64,000 bases of DNA from the NCBI GenBank assembly GCA_965140555.1, contig OZ223259.1, positions 1,860,001-1,924,000 of the forward strand. Reading direction: 5' to 3'. This DNA comes from UBA1351 sp965140555. Lineage in GTDB: Bacteria; Bacillota; Clostridia; Lachnospirales; Vallitaleaceae. Of the stretch, positions 27,130 through 35,841 are shown one piece after another (position 1 is the first letter of the stretch; every line of letters starts with the position of its first letter). The position numbers and the translations under genes are program-made. Under the pieces are notes generated by a model. The model ran no database searches, was not told where the DNA came from, and saw nothing but the letters and a program-made list of their open reading frames with translations.

Positions 27130-28101
27130 TTAGATTGAATAGGTTGGTTCTTCAGGATCTTCCAAGAATAGATTGATCAAGTCCAATGTTGCATAGGGGT
27201 TTTCTATATGTGGAAAATCAGCACTGTGTTTTACAATGGATGATTCAATAGATGGATTAACCTTTTGATATTGCTTTTGTATCTCTGAGGGCTTATGACG
27301 TCGATTCTCGCCGTTAATAATATATATGGAGTGATTCAATTCACTGAGTGGTTCAGTAACGTTCATATTCAGATAACGGCATCGCATAGAAGCATAAGCA
27401 TAACGGATATTTGGATGATCATAATATGCAAAGCGGTAAAAATCATTTAGCGTTTCTTGAAGCTGATGGTGTGAATGACTTTCTAAGGTAAATTGATAAC
27501 GATATCGTGTTGGTGTGTGAAGCCAAGCGTATAAGCTTGTTCCTATAAAGGGTAACTCCAATAAATATTTTAAGGTTTGGTCTGCCTTTGTCGGATTTAA
27601 CGAAGACTGCTTTAAATCACCGGGGTTTAGAAAAATAAGTTTGTGAAGAAGGGACTCGTTCTGTTTTGCTGCAAAGAGTGCAAATCGATAACTATTTCCG
27701 GAAGTAATAATATTAATATACTCTTCTTTAATGATCGATTTCACAAAGTCATTAATCAATTGAACATAGAGATATGCCGTATAGGTTATATTAGCTTTAT
27801 CCGAGAATCCATAGCCAAGTAAATCAAGGGTATAGACATGATGATCTTTGGCTAGCTGATGTACCAATTGATTAAATTCGATGGATGAAGAACCGGAAAA
27901 TGTATCATGGATTAATAAGAGAGGTTTTCCGGAACCAATTTCGCGATAGGCAATTGATCCAAATTTCCAATTGTATATATGGTAGTCGTGTTTTCTTGAT
28001 TGCAAAGTACGTTTAGATCGACTAAATAGGGTATTTGTATACATATGAAGGCCGATTCCGGTGCTAATGATCGGAAGAAGCCAGCGAGTTTTTTTGCTCA
28101 T
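27130..28101 (-). CDS. Alpha/beta hydrolase, membrane-anchored
   Basis: This 323-residue protein has an N-terminal hydrophobic anchor (WLLPIISTGIGLHMYTNTLF) and an alpha/beta hydrolase fold beginning GKPLLLIHDTFSGSS. The C-terminal DFPHIENP histidine is as expected. The nucleophile region reads TSGNSYRF, so the usual G-x-S-x-G has lost its last glycine; activity may be altered. The ATG at 28101 has GGAAGG 8 nt upstream; an earlier in-frame ATG is less well placed. It runs against replication and is alone. Substrate unknown. Confidence 0.8.
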   Translation of the reverse strand: MSKKTRWLLPIISTGIGLHMYTNTLFSRSKRTLQSRKHDYHIYNWKFGSIAYREIGSGKPLLLIHDTFSGSSSIEFNQLVHQLAKDHHVYTLDLLGYGFSDKANITYTAYLYVQLINDFVKSIIKEEYINIITSGNSYRFALFAAKQNESLLHKLIFLNPGDLKQSSLNPTKADQTLKYLLELPFIGTSLYAWLHTPTRYRYQFTLESHSHHQLQETLNDFYRFAYYDHPNIRYAYASMRCRYLNMNVTEPLSELNHSIYIINGENRRHKPSEIQKQYQKVNPSIESSIVKHSADFPHIENPYATLDLINLFLEDPEEPTYSI

Positions 28102-28299
28102 AATCATTACCTTCCTTATTAATAAAGTACTTGTCTTCATGAAGGAGTTAAGTCCGAATTGAACGATTATCCTTTTACCTAGTTGACAAGAGGGCTATAG
28201 TTTTATTATGACTGATTATAGGTTAATTGACAAGAGGAAATCCCCTAAAGTATTTGATTTTTGGGCAAAAGATGGGAGTGTTGTCCTAATAGGAAATAC

Positions 28300-28329
28300 T
28301 TGTACCGTATAGGTAATTAATGCTATAAT
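28300..28329 (+). promoter_or_regulatory. Promoter of the degS-degU operon
   Basis: TTGTAC (28300-28305) and TATAAT (28324-28329) are 18 bp apart, about 30 bp before the degS-like start. Confidence 0.65.
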
Positions 28330-28359
28330 GAAATAAATTGAATTTAAGGATGATTGGGT

Positions 28360-29556
28360 ATGTACAATAAAGAGAATAAGCGGCTCGATGATATTATTAC
28401 GACCACGATTGGATCGATAGAGACAAGTAATAATGAAATCAAAGAAATAAGCCATTTTGCGAAAAAAGAATATCAAGAACTGGAAGAGGAATTTCTTCAG
28501 CTCCGTATTGAAGCAAGTGATTTGATTGATCGTGTCGATAAACTTGATAAGGAGTATCGTATTAGTAAGTCTAAATTATTGGTTATTAATAAAAATTATG
28601 ATAAATATTCAGAAGATGAAATGAAGAATATTTATGAGCATACCGATTCACTAAGGGTTCAATTAGTTGTTGAAAAAGAAAGAGAAATGAATATTGTTAG
28701 AAGGCGTAATGAGTTGGAATTACATTTGAAATCTGTTCGTATGATTGCTGAAAAAGCGGATAAGCTTTCTAATGATTTTCAATTGGCCTATGGAGTGCTT
28801 ACGGGGAGTCTGAAGCAAATCACAGAGCAAATTGATGATATTCATTATAAAGAAATATGGGGACTGCGTGTTATTGAGGCGCAGGAGGCTGAAAGGCAGC
28901 GAATAGCAAGAGATATGCATGATGGACCTGCACAAAGCCTTAGTAATCTAATATTGAAATCAGAATTATGTTTAAAACTATTAGATAAAGATATTGAACG
29001 AGCACGACTAGAATTGCAGACATTAAAATCACTTATACGTGGAACGATTGATGACACAAGACGATTGATATACAATTTACGTCCAATGTCAATAGATGAC
29101 TTGGGGTTGGTTCCAACTCTTGAACGTTACATAGACAGAGTAGAAGATAGTAATGATTTTTCAATTGAATTGATAATTAACTATAATAATTCAATTCAAA
29201 AAGAAAATGTAAGTGAAATAAATTCACTTACAATATTTCGTCTTGTACAAGAAGCTTTTAATAACATCAATAAATATGCAGAAGCTAATCAAGTTATACT
29301 AGAGGTAACATTTAATGAAAGAGACACAGAGGTAACGATTCAAGATAATGGTATTGGGTTCGATGTGAATAATATTCATAAAAATCTTCAGGAAGATAAA
29401 GGTTTTGGGTTACCTATGATGAAAGAACGTGTAAGTTTACTTATGGGGCAGTTTGTCATAAAATCAGAGATAGATAAGGGTACGATTATTTATATCAAAT
29501 TACCAATTGAGCAGAAGGTAAATCAGGGTAAGGAGGAAGAGAATGAAGAACATTAG
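28360..29556 (+). CDS. degS: DegS-like cytoplasmic sensor histidine kinase
   Basis: This histidine kinase of 398 residues has no membrane segment. Its first half is a long coiled coil (about residues 30-160), as in DegS. The phosphorylated histidine is H187 in ERQRIARDMHDGPAQSLSNL. The HATPase domain shows QEAFNNINKYAEA and VTIQDNGIGFDVNN, then GFGLPMMKERV. A TTG lies 6 bp upstream in frame, but the ATG at 28360 is preferred (AAGGA site). It overlaps degU by 14 bp. The stimulus is unknown; in B. subtilis DegS-DegU controls exoenzymes and motility. Confidence 0.9.
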   Translation: MYNKENKRLDDIITTTIGSIETSNNEIKEISHFAKKEYQELEEEFLQLRIEASDLIDRVDKLDKEYRISKSKLLVINKNYDKYSEDEMKNIYEHTDSLRVQLVVEKEREMNIVRRRNELELHLKSVRMIAEKADKLSNDFQLAYGVLTGSLKQITEQIDDIHYKEIWGLRVIEAQEAERQRIARDMHDGPAQSLSNLILKSELCLKLLDKDIERARLELQTLKSLIRGTIDDTRRLIYNLRPMSIDDLGLVPTLERYIDRVEDSNDFSIELIINYNNSIQKENVSEINSLTIFRLVQEAFNNINKYAEANQVILEVTFNERDTEVTIQDNGIGFDVNNIHKNLQEDKGFGLPMMKERVSLLMGQFVIKSEIDKGTIIYIKLPIEQKVNQGKEEENEEH

Positions 29557-30190
29557 AATACTCATCGCAGATGATCATTCCATGGTACGCGAAGGATTAA
29601 AACAACTCATTGAGTTAGAAGACGACATAGAAGTTATTGAGCAAACAGGTGACGGTAGAGAGACAATTGATAAAATAAAAGAAATGATGCCGGATGTTGT
29701 GCTGTTGGACATTAATATGCCAATAATGAATGGTTTAGAGGTATTAGAGGTCATTAAGCAAGAAAATTTGAATGTAAAAGTGCTTATATTAACGATTCAT
29801 AATGAAATAGAATATCTATACAAGGCTGTAGAAATTGGTGTTAATGGTTATGTGTTGAAAGATTCAGAGTCAGATGTATTGATTAAAGCTATACGAAGTA
29901 TATATAGTGGTGAATCCTATATTCAACCGAATATGGCATCTCTTCTTTTTAAGAAGATTAATGGCGAATTAGATAATCAAGTGAAGCATAATAAGTTGAC
30001 GAAAAGAGAAATTGAAGTTCTTAAATTAATCACACAAGGGTTATTGAATAAAGAAATAGCGGATCAATTGTGTATTAGTGAAAAAACAGTTAAAAATCAT
30101 GTCTCTAATATTTTTAAAAAAATTGAAGTGTCTGATCGTACACAGGCAGCAGTTTATGCAATTAAGAATAATATCGTAGATATTTTTTAG
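29543..30190 (+). CDS. degU: DegU-like response regulator (REC plus LuxR-type HTH)
   Basis: This 215-residue NarL/DegU family regulator has a receiver domain with the phospho-acceptor D56 in VVLLDINMP. A C-terminal LuxR helix-turn-helix follows (LTKREIEVLKLITQGLLNKEIADQLCISEKTVKNHVSNIFKKI). It is encoded with its kinase, the start lying inside the kinase gene (GGTAAGGAGG site). Downstream is a hairpin that carries a parS site. Confidence 0.92.
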   Translation: MKNIRILIADDHSMVREGLKQLIELEDDIEVIEQTGDGRETIDKIKEMMPDVVLLDINMPIMNGLEVLEVIKQENLNVKVLILTIHNEIEYLYKAVEIGVNGYVLKDSESDVLIKAIRSIYSGESYIQPNMASLLFKKINGELDNQVKHNKLTKREIEVLKLITQGLLNKEIADQLCISEKTVKNHVSNIFKKIEVSDRTQAAVYAIKNNIVDIF

Positions 30191-30216
30191 GAGATTTGCA
30201 GACAGGATAATTCATT

Positions 30217-30259
30217 AAAAGGACAGCGATGTTTCACGTGAAACATTACTGTCCTTTTC
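30217..30259. terminator. Terminator-like hairpin after degU built around a parS site
   Basis: AAAAGGACAG and CTGTCCTTTT flank the perfect parS palindrome TGTTTCACGTGAAACA (30230-30245), with 3-nt mismatched spacers (CGA and TTA). The T-run after the right arm makes it a plausible intrinsic terminator for degU. One structure thus seems to serve both transcription and chromosome partition. Confidence 0.75.
30230..30245. other. parS centromere site 1
   Basis: This is an exact match to the 16-bp bacterial parS palindrome TGTTTCACGTGAAACA, bound by ParB (Spo0J). It lies about 0.5 kb before parA, near the origin, as expected for chromosomal partition sites. Confidence 0.97.
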
Positions 30260-30628
30260 TTATGCTATAAGATCCAGAAGCCTGTAATGATTTAAGTGAG
30301 GAGTATAAGTGAATTGGATTTAATGAAATATAAGAAGATAGACTAGTCTATACTAATGTATTGGCACGCTCATAAACAGATGAATTATTTGTTTGCTTTC
30401 CTAAAGGACATGACCCTGCTACCAATCGGCGATGCTGCCCTATCGCCTCATCGCCTCATTCCGGCGCCTTGCCTATAAAACCACACTGTATAATTTGCTC
30501 GAATATGAACGATATAGTACACTAGTAAAATAGGAGTTCTAAAATATCAATTCAGGCAAAGTATCTTAGTATAGAAAAGTGGTGTAAAGATAAGTGTTCT
30601 GAAAAGCAAAGCTAACAAAACCATAAAA
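30246..30628. other. Non-coding stretch between the two parS sites
   Basis: No convincing gene is seen. It holds a 12-bp palindrome (TAGACTAGTCTA at 30339-30350) and an unusually GC-rich segment (about 30410-30475) with a small inverted repeat (GGCGAT / ATCGCC) and repeated ATCGCCTC. The segment differs in composition from its AT-rich surroundings and is unexplained. Confidence 0.5.
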
Positions 30629-30661
30629 TGTTTCACGTGAAACATTTTATGGTTTTGTTAG
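30612..30661. repeat. Perfect 50-bp palindrome centred on parS site 2
   Basis: The two 25-bp arms (30612-30636 and 30637-30661) are exact reverse complements. The central 16 bp (30629-30644) are the parS sequence TGTTTCACGTGAAACA. The outer arms begin CTAACAAAACCATAAAA. It lies 78 bp before the parA start. Confidence 0.95.
30629..30644. other. parS centromere site 2
   Basis: This is a second exact TGTTTCACGTGAAACA, directly upstream of parA-parB. The pair of sites near the origin would load ParB and let ParA and SMC organise and segregate the origin. Confidence 0.97.
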
Positions 30662-30738
30662 GAGAAGTATTGAAAAGCATAGAGATAGGAATAAACTTAT
30701 GATATAATGAATGCAATGAGTAAACAGGAGGGAATGAA

Positions 30739-31509
30739 ATGGCTCGAATAATATCCGTAGCAAATCAAAAAGGTGGTGTTGGAAAAACAACCACAACTGT
30801 AAATTTAGCGGCTTGCTTAGCAGAGCAAGGTAAGAGAGTACTTGTTGTTGATATTGACCCACAAGGGAATACAAGTCGGGGATTAGGTGTTGACAAGAAA
30901 AATCTTGAAGCTACTGTATATGAGCTTTTATTAGGAGAAGAACTCCTGGAAGATGTCATTATCAGCGAATGTATCGATTACCTGGATCTAATTCCATCAG
31001 ATGTGGAATTGTCGGGAGCAGAAGTTGAACTTTTAGGCAAGGCAGAGAGTAATTTTATATTAAAAAAAGAATTGACTAGTGTAAGGGATCAATATGATTA
31101 CATTATTATAGACTGCCCACCATCCCTTAGCATTTTGACTTTAAATGCCCTAAGCGCCTCTGATACTGTCTTAGTACCTATACAATGTGAGTATTTTGCA
31201 CTTGAAGGGCTGTCACAATTAATGTATACTATCGATTTGGTGCGCAAACGTCTTAATCCACTATTGGAAATTGAAGGTGTTGTATTCACAATGTATGATG
31301 CAAGAACAAATCTATCGTTGCAGGTAGTCGAAGAAGTCAAAAAAGAACTGCATCACATGCGTATTTATCAATCTATCATTCCACGAAATGTACGACTGGC
31401 AGAGGCACCTAGCCATGGGCTGCCGATAACATTATACGATCCATCATCAAAAGGTGCAGATAGTTATCGGTTATTAGCAAAAGAAGTTATTGAAAGAGAG
31501 GTTATATAG
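30739..31509 (+). CDS. parA: Chromosome-partitioning ATPase ParA/Soj
   Basis: This 256-residue ParA has a deviant Walker A (KGGVGKTTTTVNLA, residues 11-24), Walker A' (VVDIDPQGNTSRGLG) and Walker B (YIIIDCPPSLSILTLNAL). There is no N-terminal DNA-binding extension, as in chromosomal Soj. It hydrolyses ATP under control of ParB, binds DNA, and in relatives also regulates DnaA. GGAGG precedes the start; parB follows after 2 bp. Confidence 0.96.
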   Translation: MARIISVANQKGGVGKTTTTVNLAACLAEQGKRVLVVDIDPQGNTSRGLGVDKKNLEATVYELLLGEELLEDVIISECIDYLDLIPSDVELSGAEVELLGKAESNFILKKELTSVRDQYDYIIIDCPPSLSILTLNALSASDTVLVPIQCEYFALEGLSQLMYTIDLVRKRLNPLLEIEGVVFTMYDARTNLSLQVVEEVKKELHHMRIYQSIIPRNVRLAEAPSHGLPITLYDPSSKGADSYRLLAKEVIEREVI

Positions 31510-31511
31510 AT

Positions 31512-32384
31512 ATGGCACGTAAGAGAGGCTTAGGGCAAGGATTATCTGCTCTAATTTCTGATGATTTGGAGGAGCAAATTGTCTTAGATAACAAGAAAGA
31601 CATTATGAAAGTGAAATTATCCCATGTTGAACCCAATACGAACCAACCAAGGAAGAAATTTGATGAAGACGGTTTACAAGAATTAGCTGAATCGATCAAA
31701 CGATTTGGTGTTTTGCAACCTCTTGTTGTGGTGAAAAGAGATAAATTTTATGAAATTATTGCCGGAGAAAGACGCTGGCGAGCATCCAAATTAGCTGGTT
31801 TGAAAGAGGTTCCGGTTATTGTTAAAAATTTTGAACCTGAAGAGATTGTCGAAGTGTCATTGATTGAGAATATTCAACGAGAGAATTTGAATCCTATTGA
31901 AGAAGCCTCTGCATATAAACGTTTAATTGATGAATTTGGATTAAAACAAGATGAGATTGCAGAAAAAGTTTCAAAATCACGCTCAGCGATTACAAATACA
32001 TTGAGACTGTTACAGTTGGATGATCGTGTTAGAGAGATGGTGGTTGAAGAGAAACTTTCAAATGGTCATGCACGAGCGCTTATTGCAATCAAAGATCAAC
32101 AACAGCAGTTTGAAACAGCACAACTCGTTTTTGATCGAGATTTGAATGTGCGTGAAACTGAACAATTGATTAAAAAGATGCTTGCAGATACATCGGGTGA
32201 CGTATCCAAAAAACCTAAGAAGCAAGATCCAATTATTCAAGCATTACAAAAAAACATAGAGGAAATATTAGGTACAAAAGTGACGATTAATGCAAAGAAA
32301 AACAAAGGTCGTATAGAAATAGAATATTTTTCAAATAAGGAATTGGAACGTCTTTGTGATCTGCTAGATCAGATTAGAGAGTGA
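31512..32384 (+). CDS. parB: Chromosome-partitioning protein ParB/Spo0J
   Basis: This 290-residue ParB begins with the ParA-stimulating basic N-terminus MARKRGLGQGLSALISDD. The CTP-binding core follows (FGVLQPLVV, GERRWRASK, ENIQRENLNP), then a helix-turn-helix (LKQDEIAEKVSKSRSAITNTLRLL) and a C-terminal dimer domain. It binds the two parS sites just upstream. It is distinct from the noc-like paralogue at 25816. Confidence 0.96.
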   Translation: MARKRGLGQGLSALISDDLEEQIVLDNKKDIMKVKLSHVEPNTNQPRKKFDEDGLQELAESIKRFGVLQPLVVVKRDKFYEIIAGERRWRASKLAGLKEVPVIVKNFEPEEIVEVSLIENIQRENLNPIEEASAYKRLIDEFGLKQDEIAEKVSKSRSAITNTLRLLQLDDRVREMVVEEKLSNGHARALIAIKDQQQQFETAQLVFDRDLNVRETEQLIKKMLADTSGDVSKKPKKQDPIIQALQKNIEEILGTKVTINAKKNKGRIEIEYFSNKELERLCDLLDQIRE

Positions 32385-32395
32385 TGGAGGGTATA

Positions 32396-32899
32396 ATGGA
32401 ACCACTATTAACAATGATTGACAGTATTCAAGATGAGTTAATACTTATTCTTTTTGGATGTGTCATTGTGTTGACGATATTACTATTTGTGACGATGATG
32501 AACTTGTCATTATTCAAAAGTAAGTATAATAAGTTGAACAAGGGGCATGACGGGAAGTCATTTGATGAACATATTTTATCGAATCGTCGTGCGATTGAGA
32601 AATTAGATAGTCACTACCAAGAAGTTGTACGAGTAATGGATGCGCATCAGATTCATCTAGATGATGCGTATACGAAGATGAAACTACATCGCTACAATGC
32701 CTTTGAACATCAAGGTGGACAATTAAGCTTTATACTTGTCCTTCTTAATGAACATCGCGATGGAGTTATTATGCATAACATACACAACAATGATTTCTCA
32801 TATTTATATGTGAAGCAAGTTCTTCGGGGAACAACCAAAGAGACATTAACACAAGAAGAAAAACAGGTGTTAATGGATACTATTCAACAGAAAAAGTAA
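32396..32899 (+). CDS. DUF4446 family membrane protein
   Basis: This 167-residue protein has one N-terminal membrane segment (ILILFGCVIVLTILLFVTMMNLSLF) and a cytoplasmic domain with HRYNAFEHQGGQLSFILVLLNEHRDGVIMHNIHNNDFSYLYVKQV, the DUF4446 pattern. The family has no known function and often lies beside parB in Clostridia. The start at 32396 follows GGAGG; a GTG at 32381 overlapping parB is less likely. Confidence 0.85.
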   Translation: MEPLLTMIDSIQDELILILFGCVIVLTILLFVTMMNLSLFKSKYNKLNKGHDGKSFDEHILSNRRAIEKLDSHYQEVVRVMDAHQIHLDDAYTKMKLHRYNAFEHQGGQLSFILVLLNEHRDGVIMHNIHNNDFSYLYVKQVLRGTTKETLTQEEKQVLMDTIQQKK

Positions 32900-32910
32900 G
32901 GAGTTTATAC

Positions 32911-33723
32911 ATGTATAAATTACTAGTACTTGATTTTGACGATACTTTATTAAAAAGCGACCTATCCATTAGTGAACAAAATAAAATGGCAATAAGGGCA
33001 GCAAAAGAGCAAGGTGTTCATGTGTTATTTTGTTCGGGACGTAGTAGTGAATCGATGCGACCCTATATAGAAATGATGGATATTCACGATAAAGAGGATT
33101 ATTTTGTATCTTTTAACGGGGCAAGAATTGATCGTGTAACAGGCGAGACAGTCTTTAATCAAGGAATTAAGCAACCGTTACTAAATGAACTTATTGATTT
33201 GGCAGAAGAATATAGCATAACATTGCAACTATATCAAGATCACATGTATGCATCTGAAAAAAATGAAATCATTAAAGAATATATAGGCTTAACTTCATCA
33301 ACAGTTGAAATTATAGATGATTTACACACGTTATCAAATTCAACAAAGGTTTTGTTTAATTGCAAGGACATCCCTCTATTAGAGAAGATTCAACAAATTA
33401 TTAAGGAAAAGCATGATAATGAAGTCAATGTTTTCTTTTCTAAACCAACATATTTAGAAGTCTTAAACAAGAAGGCGAATAAAGGTCTTGCAGTAGAATA
33501 TATGGCAAAACAATTAAATATTAATCAATCCGATATCATTGCAGTCGGTGATAGCTTTAATGACAGCTATATGATTCGCTATGCAGGACTTGGGGTTGCC
33601 GTTGCCAATGCAAGAGCAGAAGTTAAAGAGATTGCCGATTATATAACCAAAGCAGACCATGATCATGATGCCGTAGCTGAAGTGGTTAATCGGTTTATAC
33701 TACAGAAGAACCCGGTTAAATAA
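32911..33723 (+). CDS. Cof-type HAD-IIB family phosphatase
   Basis: This 270-residue HAD hydrolase has motif I LDFDDTLL (nucleophile D8, acid D10). A large IIB cap follows, then motif III/IV (KKANKGLAVEYMAKQL and AVGDSFNDSYMIRYAGLGVAVANA). Members dephosphorylate sugar phosphates, nucleotides or flavin precursors; the substrate is not predictable here. It follows the DUF4446 gene by 11 bp. Confidence 0.88.
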   Translation: MYKLLVLDFDDTLLKSDLSISEQNKMAIRAAKEQGVHVLFCSGRSSESMRPYIEMMDIHDKEDYFVSFNGARIDRVTGETVFNQGIKQPLLNELIDLAEEYSITLQLYQDHMYASEKNEIIKEYIGLTSSTVEIIDDLHTLSNSTKVLFNCKDIPLLEKIQQIIKEKHDNEVNVFFSKPTYLEVLNKKANKGLAVEYMAKQLNINQSDIIAVGDSFNDSYMIRYAGLGVAVANARAEVKEIADYITKADHDHDAVAEVVNRFILQKNPVK

Positions 33724-33730
33724 ATAAAAC

Positions 33731-33757
33731 AAGCATAGTCACTCAATAAAAGTGCAT
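33731..33757. terminator. Candidate terminator between convergent HAD and arsR genes
   Basis: An imperfect inverted repeat (AAGCATAGTCACT / AGTGCATATGCTT) lies between the converging genes. T-tracts are weak, so the role is inferred from position. Confidence 0.45.
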
Positions 33758-33782
33758 ATGCTTGAAGTCGATAATTAATGAT

Positions 33783-34079
33783 TTAGACAGTTTGTGGTGC
33801 ATAGAGGTCTAAAGATTTAAGTACACGAATGACATCCTCATCGACGACACGGTACTTAATTTCAAGACCATGACGTTCGCCCTTTATTAGTCCGGCAGCT
33901 TTCAATTTAGCAAGATGTTGAGAGACTGTGGATTGAGGAATGTTCATACACGATTGCATATAAGTGACATTACAACCGGTGTTCTCTTTATCAAGAATGC
34001 CGACAAGGATACAAAGGCGTGCAGGGTGTCCTAGGATTTTTAGAAGTTCAGCTGTTTTTTCATAACGGTTTATGTCCAT
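33783..34079 (-). CDS. ArsR family transcriptional regulator
   Basis: This 98-residue winged-helix repressor of the ArsR/SmtB family has the recognition helix in MNIPQSTVSQHLAKLKAAGLIKGERHGLEIKYRV. Cysteines occur at LCILVGIL, GCNVTY and QSCMN and could sense metal or thiol state, but the classic ELCVCDL arsenic/cadmium motif is absent. It is a single gene with no transporter beside it. An imperfect inverted repeat upstream (34124-34164) may be its operator. Confidence 0.88.
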   Translation of the reverse strand: MDINRYEKTAELLKILGHPARLCILVGILDKENTGCNVTYMQSCMNIPQSTVSQHLAKLKAAGLIKGERHGLEIKYRVVDEDVIRVLKSLDLYAPQTV

Positions 34080-34123
34080 GAATTCACCTCGAATAATAGA
34101 ATTAGTTTGTTAATATAAACTAG

Positions 34124-34164
34124 TGAATAAACCATATTTGAATATTACAATATTTGGTTATTCA
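34124..34164. promoter_or_regulatory. Candidate ArsR operator (imperfect inverted repeat)
   Basis: TGAATAAACCA (34124-34134) is mirrored by TGGTTATTCA (34155-34164), apart from one extra base, in the gap between divergent arsR and ksgA. Its position suggests autoregulation; this is inference. Confidence 0.4.
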
Positions 34165-34262
34165 TATTGTACACCATTCCATAGAAGTTGTAAAGAACTC
34201 TATGGTATAATTAAGCACTGACAGTGATGGAAGGGTAAAACCACCATTAAGTAAGGATTTAT

Positions 34263-35138
34263 ATGGAAAATAGAATATCAACACCTACACGGACAAGAGC
34301 AATTATGGAAACATATGGCTTTAGTCTTAAGAAAAAATATGGTCAGAATTTTCTGACAGATGAGCATATATTAGATGCAATTGTTGAAGGTGCAGACGTT
34401 CAACCAACGGATTGGGTTATTGAAATTGGCCCGGGTATTGGGGCTTTAACCCAGTATTTAGCTGATAAGGCTGAAAAAGTTATTGCTATTGAGATTGATG
34501 ATTTTCTCATTCCTATTTTGGGGGATACTCTATCAGGGTATAATAATATAGAAATCATACATCAGGATGTGTTGAAGGTTGATTTTGAAACATTATTAGA
34601 AGGTAAACAACCATCACAGAATGTAAAAGTGGTAGCTAATCTACCCTATTATATAACGACGCCAATTATTATGAAGCTATTTGAAGAGCATGTTCCGGTT
34701 ACTTCAATAACAGTTATGGTTCAAAAAGAAGTTGCCGATCGTATGAATGCAAAGCCTTCTACGAAAGATTATGGCTCTTTGACGTTAGCGGTTCAATTCT
34801 ATGCAGATACAGAAATTGTCGTACAAGTTCCCCCGAGTTGTTTTATACCACAACCAAAGGTGGGATCAACGGTTATAAAGCTGTCAAGGAAAACCCAATA
34901 CGTCGATCAAATTAAAGAAGACAAGGTATTATTTGATATTATTCGAGGCGCCTTTCAGCAGCGACGAAAAACACTTGTGAATACGTTGTCCCATCAGAAT
35001 AATAATACTTATAGTAAGGAAGATATACGGATGGCGTTAGAAAAATTAGGCCTCTCATCGACAATACGAGGAGAAGCCCTATCTTTAGATGAATTTATTG
35101 AATTAACGAAAGTGTTAGAAGATGTAATACAAATGTAA
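34263..35138 (+). CDS. rsmA: 16S rRNA dimethyladenosine transferase KsgA/RsmA
   Basis: This 291-residue enzyme dimethylates two adjacent adenines near the 3' end of 16S rRNA. The SAM-binding motif is VIEIGPGIGALTQYLADKAEKVIAIEID and the catalytic motif NLPYYITTPI. FGQNFL-like KYGQNFLTDEHI is near the N-terminus. It ends at a clear terminator. Confidence 0.95.
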   Translation: MENRISTPTRTRAIMETYGFSLKKKYGQNFLTDEHILDAIVEGADVQPTDWVIEIGPGIGALTQYLADKAEKVIAIEIDDFLIPILGDTLSGYNNIEIIHQDVLKVDFETLLEGKQPSQNVKVVANLPYYITTPIIMKLFEEHVPVTSITVMVQKEVADRMNAKPSTKDYGSLTLAVQFYADTEIVVQVPPSCFIPQPKVGSTVIKLSRKTQYVDQIKEDKVLFDIIRGAFQQRRKTLVNTLSHQNNNTYSKEDIRMALEKLGLSSTIRGEALSLDEFIELTKVLEDVIQM

Positions 35139-35229
35139 TAGATTATTCATACGAGTGACATAGGGGATTGTTATGATAATAAAGTAAAACTATCCCCCCT
35201 TTTATTTTGATAGATTATATAATTGCTTA

Positions 35230-35259
35230 GTCCTACCGGTTGTGTAGGACCTTTTTTTT
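35230..35259 (+). terminator. Intrinsic terminator after ksgA
   Basis: GTCCTAC (35230-35236) pairs with GTAGGAC (35244-35250) and is followed by C and eight T. Confidence 0.88.
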
Positions 35260-35302
35260 ATGTTACAGGAGCGTTCTAAAGGGAATGTCAGGGAAGCTTT
35301 TC

Positions 35303-35626
35303 TTATTCGTTTAGGGAATTTTTGTCATGATCCGTTAACGGTGTTGTATAAACCGTATGAAGAAAACCACCGTATAGAAAAAGAATCACAACATATTGAA
35401 GAAGATATAAAATGCTAACAATAATCTTCTTGGATAATAGCCAGTATTGCTGATGTACAAGGAAGTTTACCGAAAAAAAAGTAATGATAATGAGAAAAAA
35501 GCTAAAAGAAAGGCCAAGAAAAAATTTATAAGATGCATCCTCTGTTTTTCTATATATATGATAGAAAATTAATGTCATGATAAAGCATAAGCATCCATAA
35601 ATTAAAAAATAGTTATAAAAAGTCAT
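35303..35626 (-). CDS. Small hydrophobic membrane protein, unknown
   Basis: This 107-residue protein has three hydrophobic segments (NYFLIYGCLCFIMTLIFYHIY, FFLGLSFSFFLIIITFFSVNFL, ILYLLQYVVILFLYGGFL) and a short polar tail. I recognise no family. It stands alone on the minus strand between ksgA and the DUF4097 gene. Because strong hydrophobicity can arise by chance in AT-rich DNA, reality of the gene is likely but not certain. Confidence 0.55.
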   Translation of the reverse strand: MTFYNYFLIYGCLCFIMTLIFYHIYRKTEDASYKFFLGLSFSFFLIIITFFSVNFLVHQQYWLLSKKIIVSILYLLQYVVILFLYGGFLHTVYTTPLTDHDKNSLNE

Positions 35627-35734
35627 AATTATACACCCCCGTAAAGTTATATTATATTTTACCCTATATAGACAGGACTGTCTATGAATAATAATGACTG
35701 TTTACAAAGATGTTGAGGGCAAGTTTCTTAGCGT

Positions 35735-35792
35735 AAAAAAAGCCGACCGGCTAATCACCGAAGTGTTTAATTAACGATTAGACGGTCGGCTT
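35735..35792 (-). terminator. Intrinsic terminator after the DUF4097 gene
   Basis: AAGCCGACCG (35740-35749) pairs with CGGTCGGCTT (35783-35792), with further pairing of GCTAATC/GATTAG inside. On the minus strand it is followed by a run of seven T. Confidence 0.88.
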
Positions 35793-35841
35793 CAATAGAA
35801 TGACAGGTTCTTTTAAAGCTTTTTATAGTGGTACTATAGGA

